64,000 bases of DNA, taken from positions 163,824 through 227,823 of the forward strand of contig JAMLIR010000003.1 in the NCBI GenBank assembly GCA_023954045.1, given 5' to 3'. A program made the position numbers and the translations under genes. The first letter of the stretch is position 1. Each line of letters opens with the position of its first letter. The notes under the pieces are model-generated. The model had not been told where the DNA came from, ran no database searches, and was given only the letters and a program-made list of their open reading frames with translations. Shown piece by piece: positions 1 through 8,561 of the stretch. The stretch comes from Burkholderiaceae bacterium. GTDB lineage: Bacteria > Pseudomonadota > Gammaproteobacteria > Burkholderiales > Burkholderiaceae_E.

Positions 1-482
1 TACCTTCAGATCGAGCCGCTAGCCCTTGAGACAGCCTGGGATCACAAGGTCTCCGGATGCTTCAATGATCCGACGCGCGGTTAGGCCTGGGCGTCGTAAG
101 GGGCAGCATCAGTATTGCGGTGGCCGATCCGATGGGATGGCCGGCGAAACTTGATCCCCTTGGCTGGCGCATCGCCTGGTCAACGAGTCCCGCGGGCGCG
201 GCGCCGCGCCGTGCACTCATACTAACTATAGATTTAGTGCCTTCGAGAAGTGCCGCGACCGTCGTGATCGACGGTGTACCGCCAGAGTAAAATTCACACG
301 AAGGAGTGCCAATCAAAGGAGGCGTGAGCGCTTGCAGCGCCAAGCGGTCGGCGCTTGGGACCAAGGTCGAAATCTGCTGCGTCTCGGCTTGGGGTGGCAC
401 CCCAGTGGCGCTTGACGAAGGGTGTGGGTTTGCCTACGTATGAGGTTGTGCGGTGAGTGCGGGGACGCACAAGGATCTTGCG
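1..482. other. No supported gene
   Basis: This 480-base stretch before the first supported gene has only short overlapping open frames with no recognisable protein signature. A minus-strand frame of 112 codons (62-400) looks like chance coding in GC-rich DNA. The GTG at 453 could extend the next gene, but the ATG at 483 is better spaced from an AAGGAT ribosome-binding sequence at 471-476. I see no repeat, tRNA or integrase attachment sequence here. Confidence 0.5.
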
Positions 483-1043
483 ATGAAGATGAATAAGTCG
501 AAGCTGCTGATCGTGCTCGCGCTTCTCTTTTCGCTTGCAGTGCCGCTATTCGGTCTTATCTATCTTGGGCCACTCTACGCGGCTTTGTTTCTAACGGGAT
601 ACCTTGGGGGATTCGTAGCCTGGCTCCTGGTGCGGACGGGAGCATCATGGGCATCCATCAGAGTGCCCTATTGGCTGACGATGCTCGCCTTCCTCATCCT
701 GCACAAGGTAGAGGAAAATCGGACGGCATTCTTCGAGATTGTTTCCGATCGGATCACTGGAACCCCTGTCCCCGAGATATCCGCGGGACTGATCTTGGCT
801 CTCCTGATAGTACCGATTGGCGCATGGCTCGCTGTTCCCTTCCTCGTAAGGCGCGACTACGAGTTCGGGCACCTCTTGGCATGGACGTTCTTCACTTCGA
901 TGGGAATCGCAGAGCTCGCGCATTTTCTTCTGCCGCTTCTGACCACCGAGCCCTATGGATACTTCCCTGGCATGGCCAGCGTTGTTGTCCTTGCGCCACT
1001 CGCTTGGTGGGGCATGTGGCGCTTGGCGCGTGGGGTGACGTGA
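483..1043 (+). CDS. HXXEE domain-containing integral membrane protein
   Basis: The 186-residue product is almost entirely hydrophobic, with about five membrane-spanning stretches. It carries the HKVEEN motif near residue 74 that names the HXXEE family, and a later AHF...PGMASVVVLAPLAWW segment typical of the same family. The biochemical function of HXXEE proteins is unknown; the conserved His and Glu residues could bind a metal, which is inference. The ATG at 483 is chosen because AAGGAT ends seven bases upstream; the GTG at 453 would add ten residues. It is the first gene of a metal-resistance island but is separated from the next gene by about 470 bases, so it is probably transcribed alone. 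Confidence 0.75.
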   Translation: MKMNKSKLLIVLALLFSLAVPLFGLIYLGPLYAALFLTGYLGGFVAWLLVRTGASWASIRVPYWLTMLAFLILHKVEENRTAFFEIVSDRITGTPVPEISAGLILALLIVPIGAWLAVPFLVRRDYEFGHLLAWTFFTSMGIAELAHFLLPLLTTEPYGYFPGMASVVVLAPLAWWGMWRLARGVT

Positions 1044-1434
1044 GACGCGAATTTGTCAATGGAAGACGCTCGCAACATCGGTGGCTCGGCAGGGCTCACA
1101 TGCCTGGCCCAATGTGACCGCGCTTACCTCGTGTCGTTGCCACGATCCTGAATCCGGGATCTCCCGCTCGAGCTGAACGCGCCGCTGTCGTGAGGGCCGC
1201 GTCTTTCGGTAAGTTAAGTAGCGTCTAGCACGCCGAGCTATCGGCCAGCGACGATCAAAGCCGCGCCATCGTTGCGTACAGGTGGCTTGCCCCCTTGCGT
1301 CGGAACCTCTCGATCGCTTCTCCGCGTCGGGGGATGGCCTAATGGCGCTATCGCACTAGCCGAACTGTTCAGTACCAGCTCTCCCGGCCGTGCCAGCCTC
1401 TTTGTCGGTCGACTCCGCCTCGATCGCCAGCAAT
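1044..1434. other. Intergenic region without a recognised gene
   Basis: The stretch between the HXXEE gene and the palindromic operator has overlapping short frames on both strands, none of which encodes a recognisable domain. Its base composition is lower in GC than the chromosomal part of the window, as expected of acquired DNA. Nothing beyond spacer sequence can be supported. Confidence 0.45.
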
Positions 1435-1450
1435 ATGACAGGACTGTCAT
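1435..1450. promoter_or_regulatory. Perfect palindrome ATGACAG-GA-CTGTCAT, predicted CzcR/CopR-type operator
   Basis: Two 7-base arms, ATGACAG and CTGTCAT, are separated by two bases. The same arms with a CC centre lie upstream of czcI at 8873-8890. The half-sites resemble the TGACA-N-TGTCA boxes bound by CusR/CopR-type heavy-metal response regulators, and such a regulator is encoded at 19436. The palindrome ends 33 bases before a TATAGT hexamer, a position suited to an activator. Confidence 0.6.
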
Positions 1451-1460
1451 CTCCTCGTTC

Positions 1461-1489
1461 GAATGCTGTTCGGGGAGGATTCCTATAGT
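1461..1489 (+). promoter_or_regulatory. Predicted activator-dependent promoter of the TPR-PRMT gene
   Basis: A TATAGT hexamer (1484-1489) matches five of six positions of the sigma-70 -10 box. The -35 position at 17-base spacing reads GAATGC, a poor match, which fits dependence on an activator bound at the palindrome just upstream. The predicted transcript would start about 17 bases before the GTG at 1513. Confidence 0.45.
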
Positions 1490-1512
1490 GCCTACAACTA
1501 ATAAACCCGGTC

Positions 1513-3003
1513 GTGCTCTGCGCTGGAGAGGCATTGAGTCTGAAGCATCGAGAAAAGGACCTGCGACACGCGAGCGCCGCAGCTCACTTTGGCCATGCAT
1601 GCGCTCTGCAGCAAGCCGGCTACTTTCCGGAGGCTGTGAAGTCCTATCGTCTGGGATTGTCTTTTCAGCCGGATAGTCCCGAAGTCTTGTCCAATCTTGG
1701 TTGCCTGCTGGATGACTTAGGCAGTAGAGACGAGGCGGAATCCGTTCACCGCAAGGCAGTTGCGCTCGCGCCGAATGTGGCCGTGATGCATAACAACCTC
1801 GGCTTGACTCTGCAATCACTTGGCAAGACTGAAGATGCAGAGGCCTGCTTCAGGAAGGCCATCGAGCTACGTGCCGACTGGACCGTAGCTCGTCTCAATC
1901 TCGGTAGGTTGCTCCAGATGAACGAGCGGCATGCCGATTCTATTGAGCACTACGAGCGCGTACTGGAGATTGATCCGTCTAACGCAAGAGCGAAGAACAA
2001 TCTCGGGATTGCTCGGGAGCATCTCGGCGATCTGGCAGGAGCGACGGCCGCGTTTCAAGAGGCAATCGCAGCGGACACGGACCTCGTTGCCGCACATCGC
2101 AGGTTGGCTGAGGTCCAGCAGCGGCAGGTGCCGCTCTGGCATATCTCGATGCTAAACGACCACGCCAGGAACGAGGCCTACCAGGGTGCGTTGCGCGCCG
2201 CAATCGATTCCGATTCGCGCGTGCTCGAAATCGGGACAGGCGCGGGACTGCTATCCATGTTTGCAGCACGGATGGACCCTATGAGCCTGACAACCTGCGA
2301 GGCCGAACCACTAGTTGCACGGATGGCGAGCAAGATTATCGAGAGCAACGGATTGGCCTCGAAGATTTCCCTGATTCCGAAGCGCTCCACAGAATTGCAA
2401 CTTGGAACCGATCTTCCTGAGCGGGCAAATGTGCTGGTATTCGAACTGTTCTCAAGCGAGCTGCTTGGCGAGCGGGTGCTGGCGAGCATTGAAGACGCAA
2501 AGCGGCGTCTACTCCAACCGGGCTGTCGAATCATACCGGCCTCAGCCAGTCTGATGATCACTCTGTTTGGAGGTGAGAGGCTTGGTGCCAATTTGAGCGT
2601 AGAAGCGGTAGATGGCCTTGATCTCTCGGCGTTCAACCAGGTGATCGCCAGAAGGCACGTGCTGGCGCGGGATGATCTTGAAATCGACCTGCTTGGTGAC
2701 GAAACCGAAGCATTCAGATTTGACTTCGAGCAACAGAAAGAATGGGAGCCGCAATGCACCCAAATTCGCATACCGGTGACAGTGGAAGGGAGGTGCTACG
2801 GCATCGTTCAGTGGCTGCGACTGAGGGTCGATCGGACCACGACATTTGAGAATCATCCGCGCGCGCAGACTGCGACCTCGCACTGGAGGCCAGCTCTTTA
2901 TCTGATGCCGGAACCGGTGAACATTAGACCAGGGCAGACTGCCGTCGTTCGCGCCATGCACGATCGGGTCTCCCCGTGGTTCACGGTGGAGCGATTTGAC
3001 TAG
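1513..3003 (+). CDS. TPR-repeat protein fused to a PRMT-like (protein arginine methyltransferase) domain
   Basis: The 496-residue product has about five tetratricopeptide repeats (residues 20-200) followed by a SAM-dependent methyltransferase. Motif I reads VLEIGTGAG at 237-245, and an acidic post-I motif CEAEP follows. The loop FELFSSELLGE places Glu311 and Glu320 nine residues apart, as in the PRMT double-E loop. SHW at 456-458 occupies the place of the PRMT THW loop, before a C-terminal beta-rich part. A TPR-then-PRMT layout recalls eukaryotic PRMT9. The substrate is unknown; arginine methylation is inference. The start is uncertain: GTG 1513 lacks a Shine-Dalgarno sequence, while an in-frame TTG at 1534 follows GGAGAGG. 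The gene is less GC-rich than the chromosomal genes and sits behind a metal-regulator-like box. Confidence 0.75.
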   Translation: MLCAGEALSLKHREKDLRHASAAAHFGHACALQQAGYFPEAVKSYRLGLSFQPDSPEVLSNLGCLLDDLGSRDEAESVHRKAVALAPNVAVMHNNLGLTLQSLGKTEDAEACFRKAIELRADWTVARLNLGRLLQMNERHADSIEHYERVLEIDPSNARAKNNLGIAREHLGDLAGATAAFQEAIAADTDLVAAHRRLAEVQQRQVPLWHISMLNDHARNEAYQGALRAAIDSDSRVLEIGTGAGLLSMFAARMDPMSLTTCEAEPLVARMASKIIESNGLASKISLIPKRSTELQLGTDLPERANVLVFELFSSELLGERVLASIEDAKRRLLQPGCRIIPASASLMITLFGGERLGANLSVEAVDGLDLSAFNQVIARRHVLARDDLEIDLLGDETEAFRFDFEQQKEWEPQCTQIRIPVTVEGRCYGIVQWLRLRVDRTTTFENHPRAQTATSHWRPALYLMPEPVNIRPGQTAVVRAMHDRVSPWFTVERFD

Positions 3004-3302
3004 TCCTTGAGCTTGTCGGATTTATGGTTCTCCAGTAAGCGTTCAGACAGGGGAGCTTGCATCGTGTCTTGACTCTGTACCTGCTTCAAGGTTTCCAATG
3101 GGATCGAAGTCAAGGACCGCACCGTTGAGCACACGCCGTACCCAAGCTTCGCATCCTCCGCCAAACGAGTCCGCCTTCGCGCTTCCAAGCGCATCGACCG
3201 CATCCGTGCGCGATAGCCTTTCGGCTCGATCGGCGCACGCCGCCGTCGACGTCAGCATCCTGGCCAACTCGTCGCGGCTGATCCGCCACGGGGAGACTGC
3301 CC
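3004..3302. other. Intergenic region upstream of the dsb pair
   Basis: About 300 bases without a supportable gene. A 70-codon plus-strand frame at 3098-3310 is Ser/Ala/Arg-rich and has no recognisable motif. GGGAGA at 3291-3296 is the ribosome-binding site of the following GTG-started gene. The promoter of the dsbB-dsbA pair presumably lies here, but no convincing hexamers were identified. Confidence 0.4.
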
Positions 3303-3746
3303 GTGGCTGAGGAAGCGGCCCCGCCACGCCAGCAGACGGGCTGGGGACCTTTGTTCGCCGCCTGGCTCATCGCGCTGCTGGCCTCGCTCGCGGTGCTGTT
3401 CGTCGGCGAAGTCATGGGTCAGGCGCCCTGCAATCTGTGCTGGTTCCAGCGCGCCTTCATGTTCCCGCTGGCGATCGTGCTGGGTGTGGCCAGCCTGCGT
3501 GCGGATGCGACCGTCTGGCCCTACGCGCTGCCGCTGGCTGTCGGTGGAGGGCTGGTGGCGGGCTTTCACAGCCTGCTCTACCTGGGCCTGATCCCGGAGC
3601 GCATCACGCCCTGCAGTCGGGGCGAGTCCTGCACCAGTGCCGACATGATCATCCTGGGCGGCCTGCCGCTGCCCCTGCTGGCGCTGGCCGCATTCGTCGC
3701 CATCGCCGTATTGCTCCTCATCACCCGCTCAAGGACTTCCGCATGA
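3303..3746 (+). CDS. dsbB: DsbB-family disulfide bond formation protein (BdbC-like)
   Basis: This four-helix inner-membrane quinone reductase would reoxidise the DsbA-like protein encoded next. The 147-residue product has hydrophobic segments at about 17-37, 50-66, 74-96 and 118-140. It has the two periplasmic cysteine pairs expected: CNLC at 43-46, and Cys104 with Cys110 in the second loop. The GTG start follows GGGAGA. The stop overlaps the next start as ATGA, so the two genes are translationally coupled. The short form with a CxxC pair resembles BdbC more than E. coli DsbB. Its place beside cadmium and zinc resistance genes suggests protection of envelope thiols under metal stress, which is inference. 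Confidence 0.88.
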   Translation: MAEEAAPPRQQTGWGPLFAAWLIALLASLAVLFVGEVMGQAPCNLCWFQRAFMFPLAIVLGVASLRADATVWPYALPLAVGGGLVAGFHSLLYLGLIPERITPCSRGESCTSADMIILGGLPLPLLALAAFVAIAVLLLITRSRTSA

Positions 3747-4408
3747 CCCGACGCACCTCCGCCGTCATCCTCACGGCCCTTGTCGCGCTGGCGGCCTTTG
3801 CCTCGGCCGCCTTCCTCTACCAGCGCCACGAGCGGCAACAGGCGGCGGAGCAGGCCGCAGCGAAGCTCGACGTCATGGTGCGAGCGCATTCGCCGGTCAT
3901 CGGCCCTGCCGACGCCCCGGTCACGATCGTCGAGTTCTTCGACCCGGCCTGCGAGGCCTGCCGCGCCTTCTACCCCCACGTCAAGCAGATCTTGACCTCC
4001 TACCCGCGCCACGTGCGACTGGTCATCCGCTATGTGCCTTTCCACAAGGAGCCGTCGGTTGCTGGCGTGCAGATCCTGGAGGCCGCACGTCGGCAGCAGC
4101 GCTTCGATCCGGTCATGGATGCGCTGATGCAATCCCAGCCGATCTGGGCCAGCCACAGCAGTCCGGCAGCGGAGCGGGCATGGGAGTTCGCCAGCGCCGC
4201 GGGCCTGGACCTGGAGCAGGCTCGCGCCTATGTGGCCACTGGCGTAGTGGACAAGCTGCTGGAACAGGACATCGCCGACTTGAACGCTGTGGGCGTGCGC
4301 GCTACGCCCACCTTCTTTATCAACGGCAGGCAGTTGCCCGAGCCTGACCCGAGCGTGCTGCTAGCGATGGTCAAGAGCGAGGTGGAACGCCTCCGCAAGG
4401 CGCCATGA
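3743..4408 (+). CDS. DsbA-family periplasmic thiol:disulfide oxidoreductase
   Basis: The 221-residue product begins with a single N-terminal hydrophobic segment (about residues 7-25) that exports or anchors it. A thioredoxin fold follows, with active site CEAC at 70-73 in the context VEFFDPACEAC, and the TP dipeptide expected of the cis-proline loop in VRATPTFFING. It is probably the partner of the DsbB-like protein: the two overlap by four bases (ATGA) and together resemble a BdbC/BdbD pair. A larger frame runs in from upstream, but the overlapping ATG at 3743 followed by a proper signal segment is the sensible start. The substrate is unknown. Confidence 0.88.
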   Translation: MTRRTSAVILTALVALAAFASAAFLYQRHERQQAAEQAAAKLDVMVRAHSPVIGPADAPVTIVEFFDPACEACRAFYPHVKQILTSYPRHVRLVIRYVPFHKEPSVAGVQILEAARRQQRFDPVMDALMQSQPIWASHSSPAAERAWEFASAAGLDLEQARAYVATGVVDKLLEQDIADLNAVGVRATPTFFINGRQLPEPDPSVLLAMVKSEVERLRKAP

Positions 4409-4496
4409 GCGATGTCCGACCAGCGATCTCCCGCATCGCAGAGCTGATCATCGAGGCGGGCGACAGGGGACGAGTGGCGAACGGTGGAGCAATGAA

Positions 4497-4940
4497 ATGA
4501 AGATCGGTGAACTTGCCGCCAAGGCCGAATGCAACGTGCAGACCGTGCGCTTCTATGAACGCGAAGGGCTGCTGGAGGCGCCAGCACGAGAGTCCTCGAA
4601 CTATCGGCTCTATGCCGATCACCACCTGGAGCGCTTGCGCTTCATCCGGCACTGCCGCTCGCTGGACATCCCGCTGCCGGAAATCCGGGAGCTGCTGGCG
4701 TTCGCCGCGGCGCCCTCCCAATCCTGCACGCAGGCGGATGCTTTGCTGGACAAGCACATCGCCCAAGTGCGTCAACGCCTGACCTCGCTGCGCGAATTGA
4801 ACCGCCAGCTCCTGGCACTGCGGGCGCGCTGCGACGGTGACAAGTCGCACGACTGCGCGATCCTGGCCTCATTCATGGAGGCATCCGGCCAGTCGGCATC
4901 CACTTGCTGCTCTCCTGCGGCGGTCGAGGCCAGGCCATGA
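4497..4940 (+). CDS. cadR: MerR-family Cd(II)/Pb(II)-responsive regulator, CadR type
   Basis: The 147-residue product has the MerR N-terminal helix-turn-helix (MKIGELAAKAECNVQTVRFYE) and a long dimerisation helix. Cys77, Cys112 and Cys120 fall at or next to the positions of the CadR/PbrR metal-binding cysteines, and a Cys-Cys pair lies near the C-terminus. CadR proteins untwist the promoter of a metal efflux gene when Cd or Pb binds. Here the gene lies upstream of, and in the same direction as, the metal ATPase gene, rather than divergent from it as is common. I found no clear MerR-type palindrome in the 128-base gap to that gene. Confidence 0.88.
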   Translation: MKIGELAAKAECNVQTVRFYEREGLLEAPARESSNYRLYADHHLERLRFIRHCRSLDIPLPEIRELLAFAAAPSQSCTQADALLDKHIAQVRQRLTSLRELNRQLLALRARCDGDKSHDCAILASFMEASGQSASTCCSPAAVEARP

Positions 4941-5068
4941 CTCGGCGTTGTGACGCGGCGACAGGCGAACGGCAGACCCATCGCTTGAATCGACGATCCC
5001 TCCATGTTTTCCGGGCGGCTTGAGGCATCGACGATATCGGACATTTTCTCAGGATTTATCACATCAGC

Positions 5069-7621
5069 ATGGCCAACAAACTGCGCCTCGACATTCCCCT
5101 CGTACTGCCACAGATCGCTGACGCGCAGGACGCCATCGTTCAACGCCTGATCGACGACCTGCAAGGCCGTCAAGGTATCGACAAGGTGCATGTGCGCACG
5201 GCGCAGGACGATGCGCCGGCGCAGTTGTGCATCCATCACGATCCCGAAGTGCTGCCGCTGGCCCGCATACGCGAGATCGTGCAGGCGGCAGGTGCGCAGG
5301 TCACCGAACGCTTCGCGCACGTGCTGTGGCAGACCGAGGGCATCGGCCACGCACGCCGCGCCAGGACGGTGACGGATCTACTGCGCGAGCTGCCGGGCGT
5401 GCTGGATGCCGAGGCCAGCGCGACCGGGCTGGTTCATGTGGACTTTGATCGCCAGGCGGTCATCGAGCAGACCATCCTCAAGGCGCTCTCCGATGCGGGG
5501 GTCGAGCGGCTTGAAGGCTCGACGACTGCGACACCCGTAGCTCGCGGCGAACCTGGGCATCGTCATGAGCCGGGCGAGAAAGAGGAGCATGCACACGAGC
5601 ACGAGCACGAGCATGCGCACGAGCACGAACATGGAGGACTGTTCGGCGTTAACACCGAGATGATCTTCGCGGTGACCTGCGGCGTGCTGCTTGGCATCGG
5701 CGTGGCGATCGACAAACTGATGGCGGGCGCGCTTGGTTGGCTGCCGCTGGCCTGTTTCATCCTGGCCTACTTCTTCGGTGGCTTTTACACGCTGCGCGAG
5801 GCCATCGACAACCTCAAGCTCAGGCGCTTCGAGATCGATACGCTGATGCTGGTGGCGGCCGCCGGCGCCGCGGCGCTGGGCTCCTGGGCCGAGGGTGCGC
5901 TGCTGCTGTTCCTCTTCAGCCTGGGTCACGCGCTGGAACACTATGCGATGGGCCGCGCCAAGCGCGCCATCGAGGCACTGGCCGAGCTGGCGCCGGACAC
6001 TGCGACGGTGCGCCGCGATGGTCAGACGAAGGAGATTCCCGTCGAGGAGCTGGTCGTCGGCGACATCGTTCTGGTGCGGCCCAACGAGCGCTTGCCGGCC
6101 GACGGCTTCATCGTGCAAGGCACCTCCGCCATCAATCAGGCACCGGTCACGGGCGAAAGCATGCCGGTGGACAAGCGCCCGGTCGAGGACGCTGCGAAGG
6201 CGCGCGCCCGTCCCGATGGCGTCGATGCGTCTTCGCGCGTCTTCGCTGCAACCATCAATGGTGCGGGAGGCATCGAGGTGGAAGTGACTCGCCGCTCCAG
6301 CGAATCCGCGTTGGCGCGGGTGGTGAAGATGGTCAGCGAGGCCGAGACGCGCAAGTCACCGACGCAGCGTTTCACCGACAAGTTCGAGCGCATCTTCGTG
6401 CCCGCCGTGCTGGGCTTGGCCTTCCTGCTGCTGTTCGCCTGGGTCGTGGTCGATGAACCCTTCCGCGACAGCTTCTACCGCGCCATGGCTGTGCTGGTGG
6501 CCGCCAGCCCCTGTGCGCTGGCGATTGCCACGCCCAGCGCGGTGCTCTCGGGCATTGCCCGGGCCGCACGTGGCGGTGTGCTCATCAAGGGCGGCGCGCC
6601 GCTGGAGGAACTGGGCTCGCTCGATGCGATGGCCTTCGACAAAACCGGCACGCTGACCGAGGGCAAGCCCCGCATCACGGATGTGGTGACCGTCGATGGC
6701 ACGAGCGAAGAAGAGTTGTTGTCCGTGGCGGTGGCGGTGGAGTCGCTCAGCGACCACCCGCTGGCTGCCGCCATTGCACGGGATGGGCGCGAACGCCTGG
6801 GTGGAAAGCATGCGCCGACAGCCGATGGGCTGCAGAACCTGATCGGCCGTGGCGTCACCGCCAACCTGCAGGGCGAGACGGTGTGGATCGGCAAGGTGGA
6901 GATGTTCGGTACCGATGGCGTGCCAGCGCTGGGTGCCGCCGCCCAGGCTGCGATCGAGCGCCTGCGCGAGAGCGGCCGTACCACCATGGTTGTGCGGCGC
7001 GGAGATCGTGACTTGGGCGCCATCGGCCTGTTGGACACGCCGCGCGCCGCCGCAAAAGAAGCCCTGCAGCAACTGCGCGAGCTGGGCATCCGCCGCATGA
7101 TCATGATCTCGGGCGACCACAAGAAGGTCGCCGAGGCGATCGCTGGCCAGGTCGGCCTGGACGAGGCCTGGGGCGACCTGATGCCCGAGGACAAGGTCGA
7201 GGCGATCCGCAAGCTGCGGCAGCAGACCAAGGTGGCGATGGTCGGCGATGGGGTCAATGACGCCCCGGCGATGGCCAACGCAACGGTGGGCGTCGCGATG
7301 GGCGCCGCCGGCTCGGACGTCGCGCTGGAAACCGCCGACGTGGCGCTGATGGCTGACGATCTCAAGCACCTGCCGTTCGCGGTGGGCCTGAGTCGACATA
7401 CGCGCTCGGTGATCCGCCAGAACGTGTTCGTCAGCCTGGGCGTCGTGGCGCTGCTGGTGCCGGCCACGATCATCGGTCTGGGCATCGGCCCGGCCGTGGC
7501 AGTGCATGAGGGATCCACCCTGCTGGTCGTCTTCAATGCGCTGCGGCTGCTGGCCTATCGCGACGCGAACGGGAACTCGTCGTTGCAGAAGAGCCAGGCA
7601 GGAATACTGAGCCAACAGTAG
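5069..7621 (+). CDS. Heavy-metal translocating P-type ATPase, P1B-4-like, with His-rich N-terminal segment
   Basis: This 850-residue inner-membrane pump exports divalent metal using ATP. Residues 1-150 look like two degenerate HMA-type folds lacking CxxC. Residues about 163-190 are a run of His and Glu. The transmembrane metal site is SPC (480-482), not the CPC of Cd/Zn/Pb pumps, and the distal helix carries HEGST from His813. SPC with HEGST defines the P1B-4 group (Co, Zn, Cd or Fe). The phosphorylated Asp524 lies in DKTGTLT, TGES is the actuator motif, and GDGVNDAPA is the hinge motif. It follows cadR and precedes czcD in the same direction. Metal choice cannot be settled from sequence. Confidence 0.92.
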   Translation: MANKLRLDIPLVLPQIADAQDAIVQRLIDDLQGRQGIDKVHVRTAQDDAPAQLCIHHDPEVLPLARIREIVQAAGAQVTERFAHVLWQTEGIGHARRARTVTDLLRELPGVLDAEASATGLVHVDFDRQAVIEQTILKALSDAGVERLEGSTTATPVARGEPGHRHEPGEKEEHAHEHEHEHAHEHEHGGLFGVNTEMIFAVTCGVLLGIGVAIDKLMAGALGWLPLACFILAYFFGGFYTLREAIDNLKLRRFEIDTLMLVAAAGAAALGSWAEGALLLFLFSLGHALEHYAMGRAKRAIEALAELAPDTATVRRDGQTKEIPVEELVVGDIVLVRPNERLPADGFIVQGTSAINQAPVTGESMPVDKRPVEDAAKARARPDGVDASSRVFAATINGAGGIEVEVTRRSSESALARVVKMVSEAETRKSPTQRFTDKFERIFVPAVLGLAFLLLFAWVVVDEPFRDSFYRAMAVLVAASPCALAIATPSAVLSGIARAARGGVLIKGGAPLEELGSLDAMAFDKTGTLTEGKPRITDVVTVDGTSEEELLSVAVAVESLSDHPLAAAIARDGRERLGGKHAPTADGLQNLIGRGVTANLQGETVWIGKVEMFGTDGVPALGAAAQAAIERLRESGRTTMVVRRGDRDLGAIGLLDTPRAAAKEALQQLRELGIRRMIMISGDHKKVAEAIAGQVGLDEAWGDLMPEDKVEAIRKLRQQTKVAMVGDGVNDAPAMANATVGVAMGAAGSDVALETADVALMADDLKHLPFAVGLSRHTRSVIRQNVFVSLGVVALLVPATIIGLGIGPAVAVHEGSTLLVVFNALRLLAYRDANGNSSLQKSQAGILSQQ

Positions 7622-7643
7622 CCGCCTACGAGAGGATCGCCAA

Positions 7644-8561
7644 GTGGAGGACGGAAAATCGACGGTGGAGCGTATACCCGCCACGACGGCCGCCGGTCGA
7701 CACAAGACCAGGCTGCGACTGGCGCTGGCTCTCACCGGAGCTTTCATGGCCGTGGAGGCGGTCGGAGGCTTGTGGACCGGCAGCCTCGCGCTTCTCGCAG
7801 ATGCCGCGCACATGCTCACCGATGCGGGGGGCCTGGCCTTGGCCTTGTTCGCCATCCGGTTTGCAGAACGGCCGCGGACACCGCGCAACACCTTCGGCTA
7901 TGTCCGCACGGAGGTGCTCTCGGCGCTGGCCAATGCCGTGGTTCTGCTCCTGCTGACGGTCTACATCCTGTACGAGGCGTATCAGCGATTCCTGAGCCCG
8001 CCGCAAATCGTCGGCGGGCCGATGCTGGTCATTGCCGCCGTGGGCCTCGTCGTCAATCTGGTCGGCATGAAGCTGCTTTCCGCGGGGTCGACGGAAAGTC
8101 TCAACGTCAAGGGCGCCTACTTCGAGCTGCTGGCGGACATGCTCGGCTCGCTCGGCGTCCTCGTCGCAGCGGCCATCGTCGTCCTGACCGACTGGCGACT
8201 GGTCGATCCGATTATCGGCGCGGGCATCGGGCTGTTCATCGTTCCGCGCACCTGGACTCTGCTCAAGCAGGCGGTCCACATCCTGATGGAAGGGGCGCCG
8301 CCGGAGATCGACATGGTGCTGCTCGAAAAGACGTTGCTCGACATCCCCGGAGTAGTCGCCGCGCGCGATCTCCATGTCTGGACAATCACGTCCGGCGCCG
8401 ATGCGATGAGCGGTCATCTCGTCGTAACCGACATGGCTTCGGCACGGGCGACTTTGGCTGCTGCGCAGGAAGCGATGAGGACCGGCTTCGGCCTGACGCA
8501 TGTGACGATCCAACTCGAGGACGAAGCGCTTCAGGGTGCCGAAGTTCAGCAGCCGTTTTGA
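7644..8561 (+). CDS. czcD: CzcD-type cation diffusion facilitator
   Basis: This 305-residue antiporter of the CDF family moves Zn, Cd or Co from cytoplasm to periplasm in exchange for protons. Six membrane segments precede a cytoplasmic C-terminal ferredoxin-like domain from about residue 215. Membrane metal-site motifs are HMLTD in TM2 and ELLAD in TM5, the form found in many CzcD proteins. The GTG start at 7644 lies 22 bases after the ATPase stop, so the two are probably co-transcribed. The C-terminal domain includes DLHVWTITSG and HVTIQLE, typical of the family. Confidence 0.92.
   Translation: MEDGKSTVERIPATTAAGRHKTRLRLALALTGAFMAVEAVGGLWTGSLALLADAAHMLTDAGGLALALFAIRFAERPRTPRNTFGYVRTEVLSALANAVVLLLLTVYILYEAYQRFLSPPQIVGGPMLVIAAVGLVVNLVGMKLLSAGSTESLNVKGAYFELLADMLGSLGVLVAAAIVVLTDWRLVDPIIGAGIGLFIVPRTWTLLKQAVHILMEGAPPEIDMVLLEKTLLDIPGVVAARDLHVWTITSGADAMSGHLVVTDMASARATLAAAQEAMRTGFGLTHVTIQLEDEALQGAEVQQPF

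Noticed and set aside
62-400. Minus-strand open frame of 112 codons near the left edge
   Set aside because: No domain, no ribosome-binding site worth noting and composition typical of chance frames in GC-rich DNA.
1272-1676. Plus-strand frame running across the palindrome and into the TPR gene
   Set aside because: It covers the predicted operator and promoter, overlaps a well-supported gene in another frame and has no recognisable motif.
4941-5068. Possible MerR/CadR operator before the P-type ATPase
   Set aside because: No dyad resembling known CadR or MerR operators and no 19-20 bp spaced promoter was found by eye.
5378-6118. Long open frames antisense to the P-type ATPase and czcA, and many others antisense to GC-rich genes
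   Set aside because: They are shadows created by third-position GC bias opposite well-supported genes and show no domain content.
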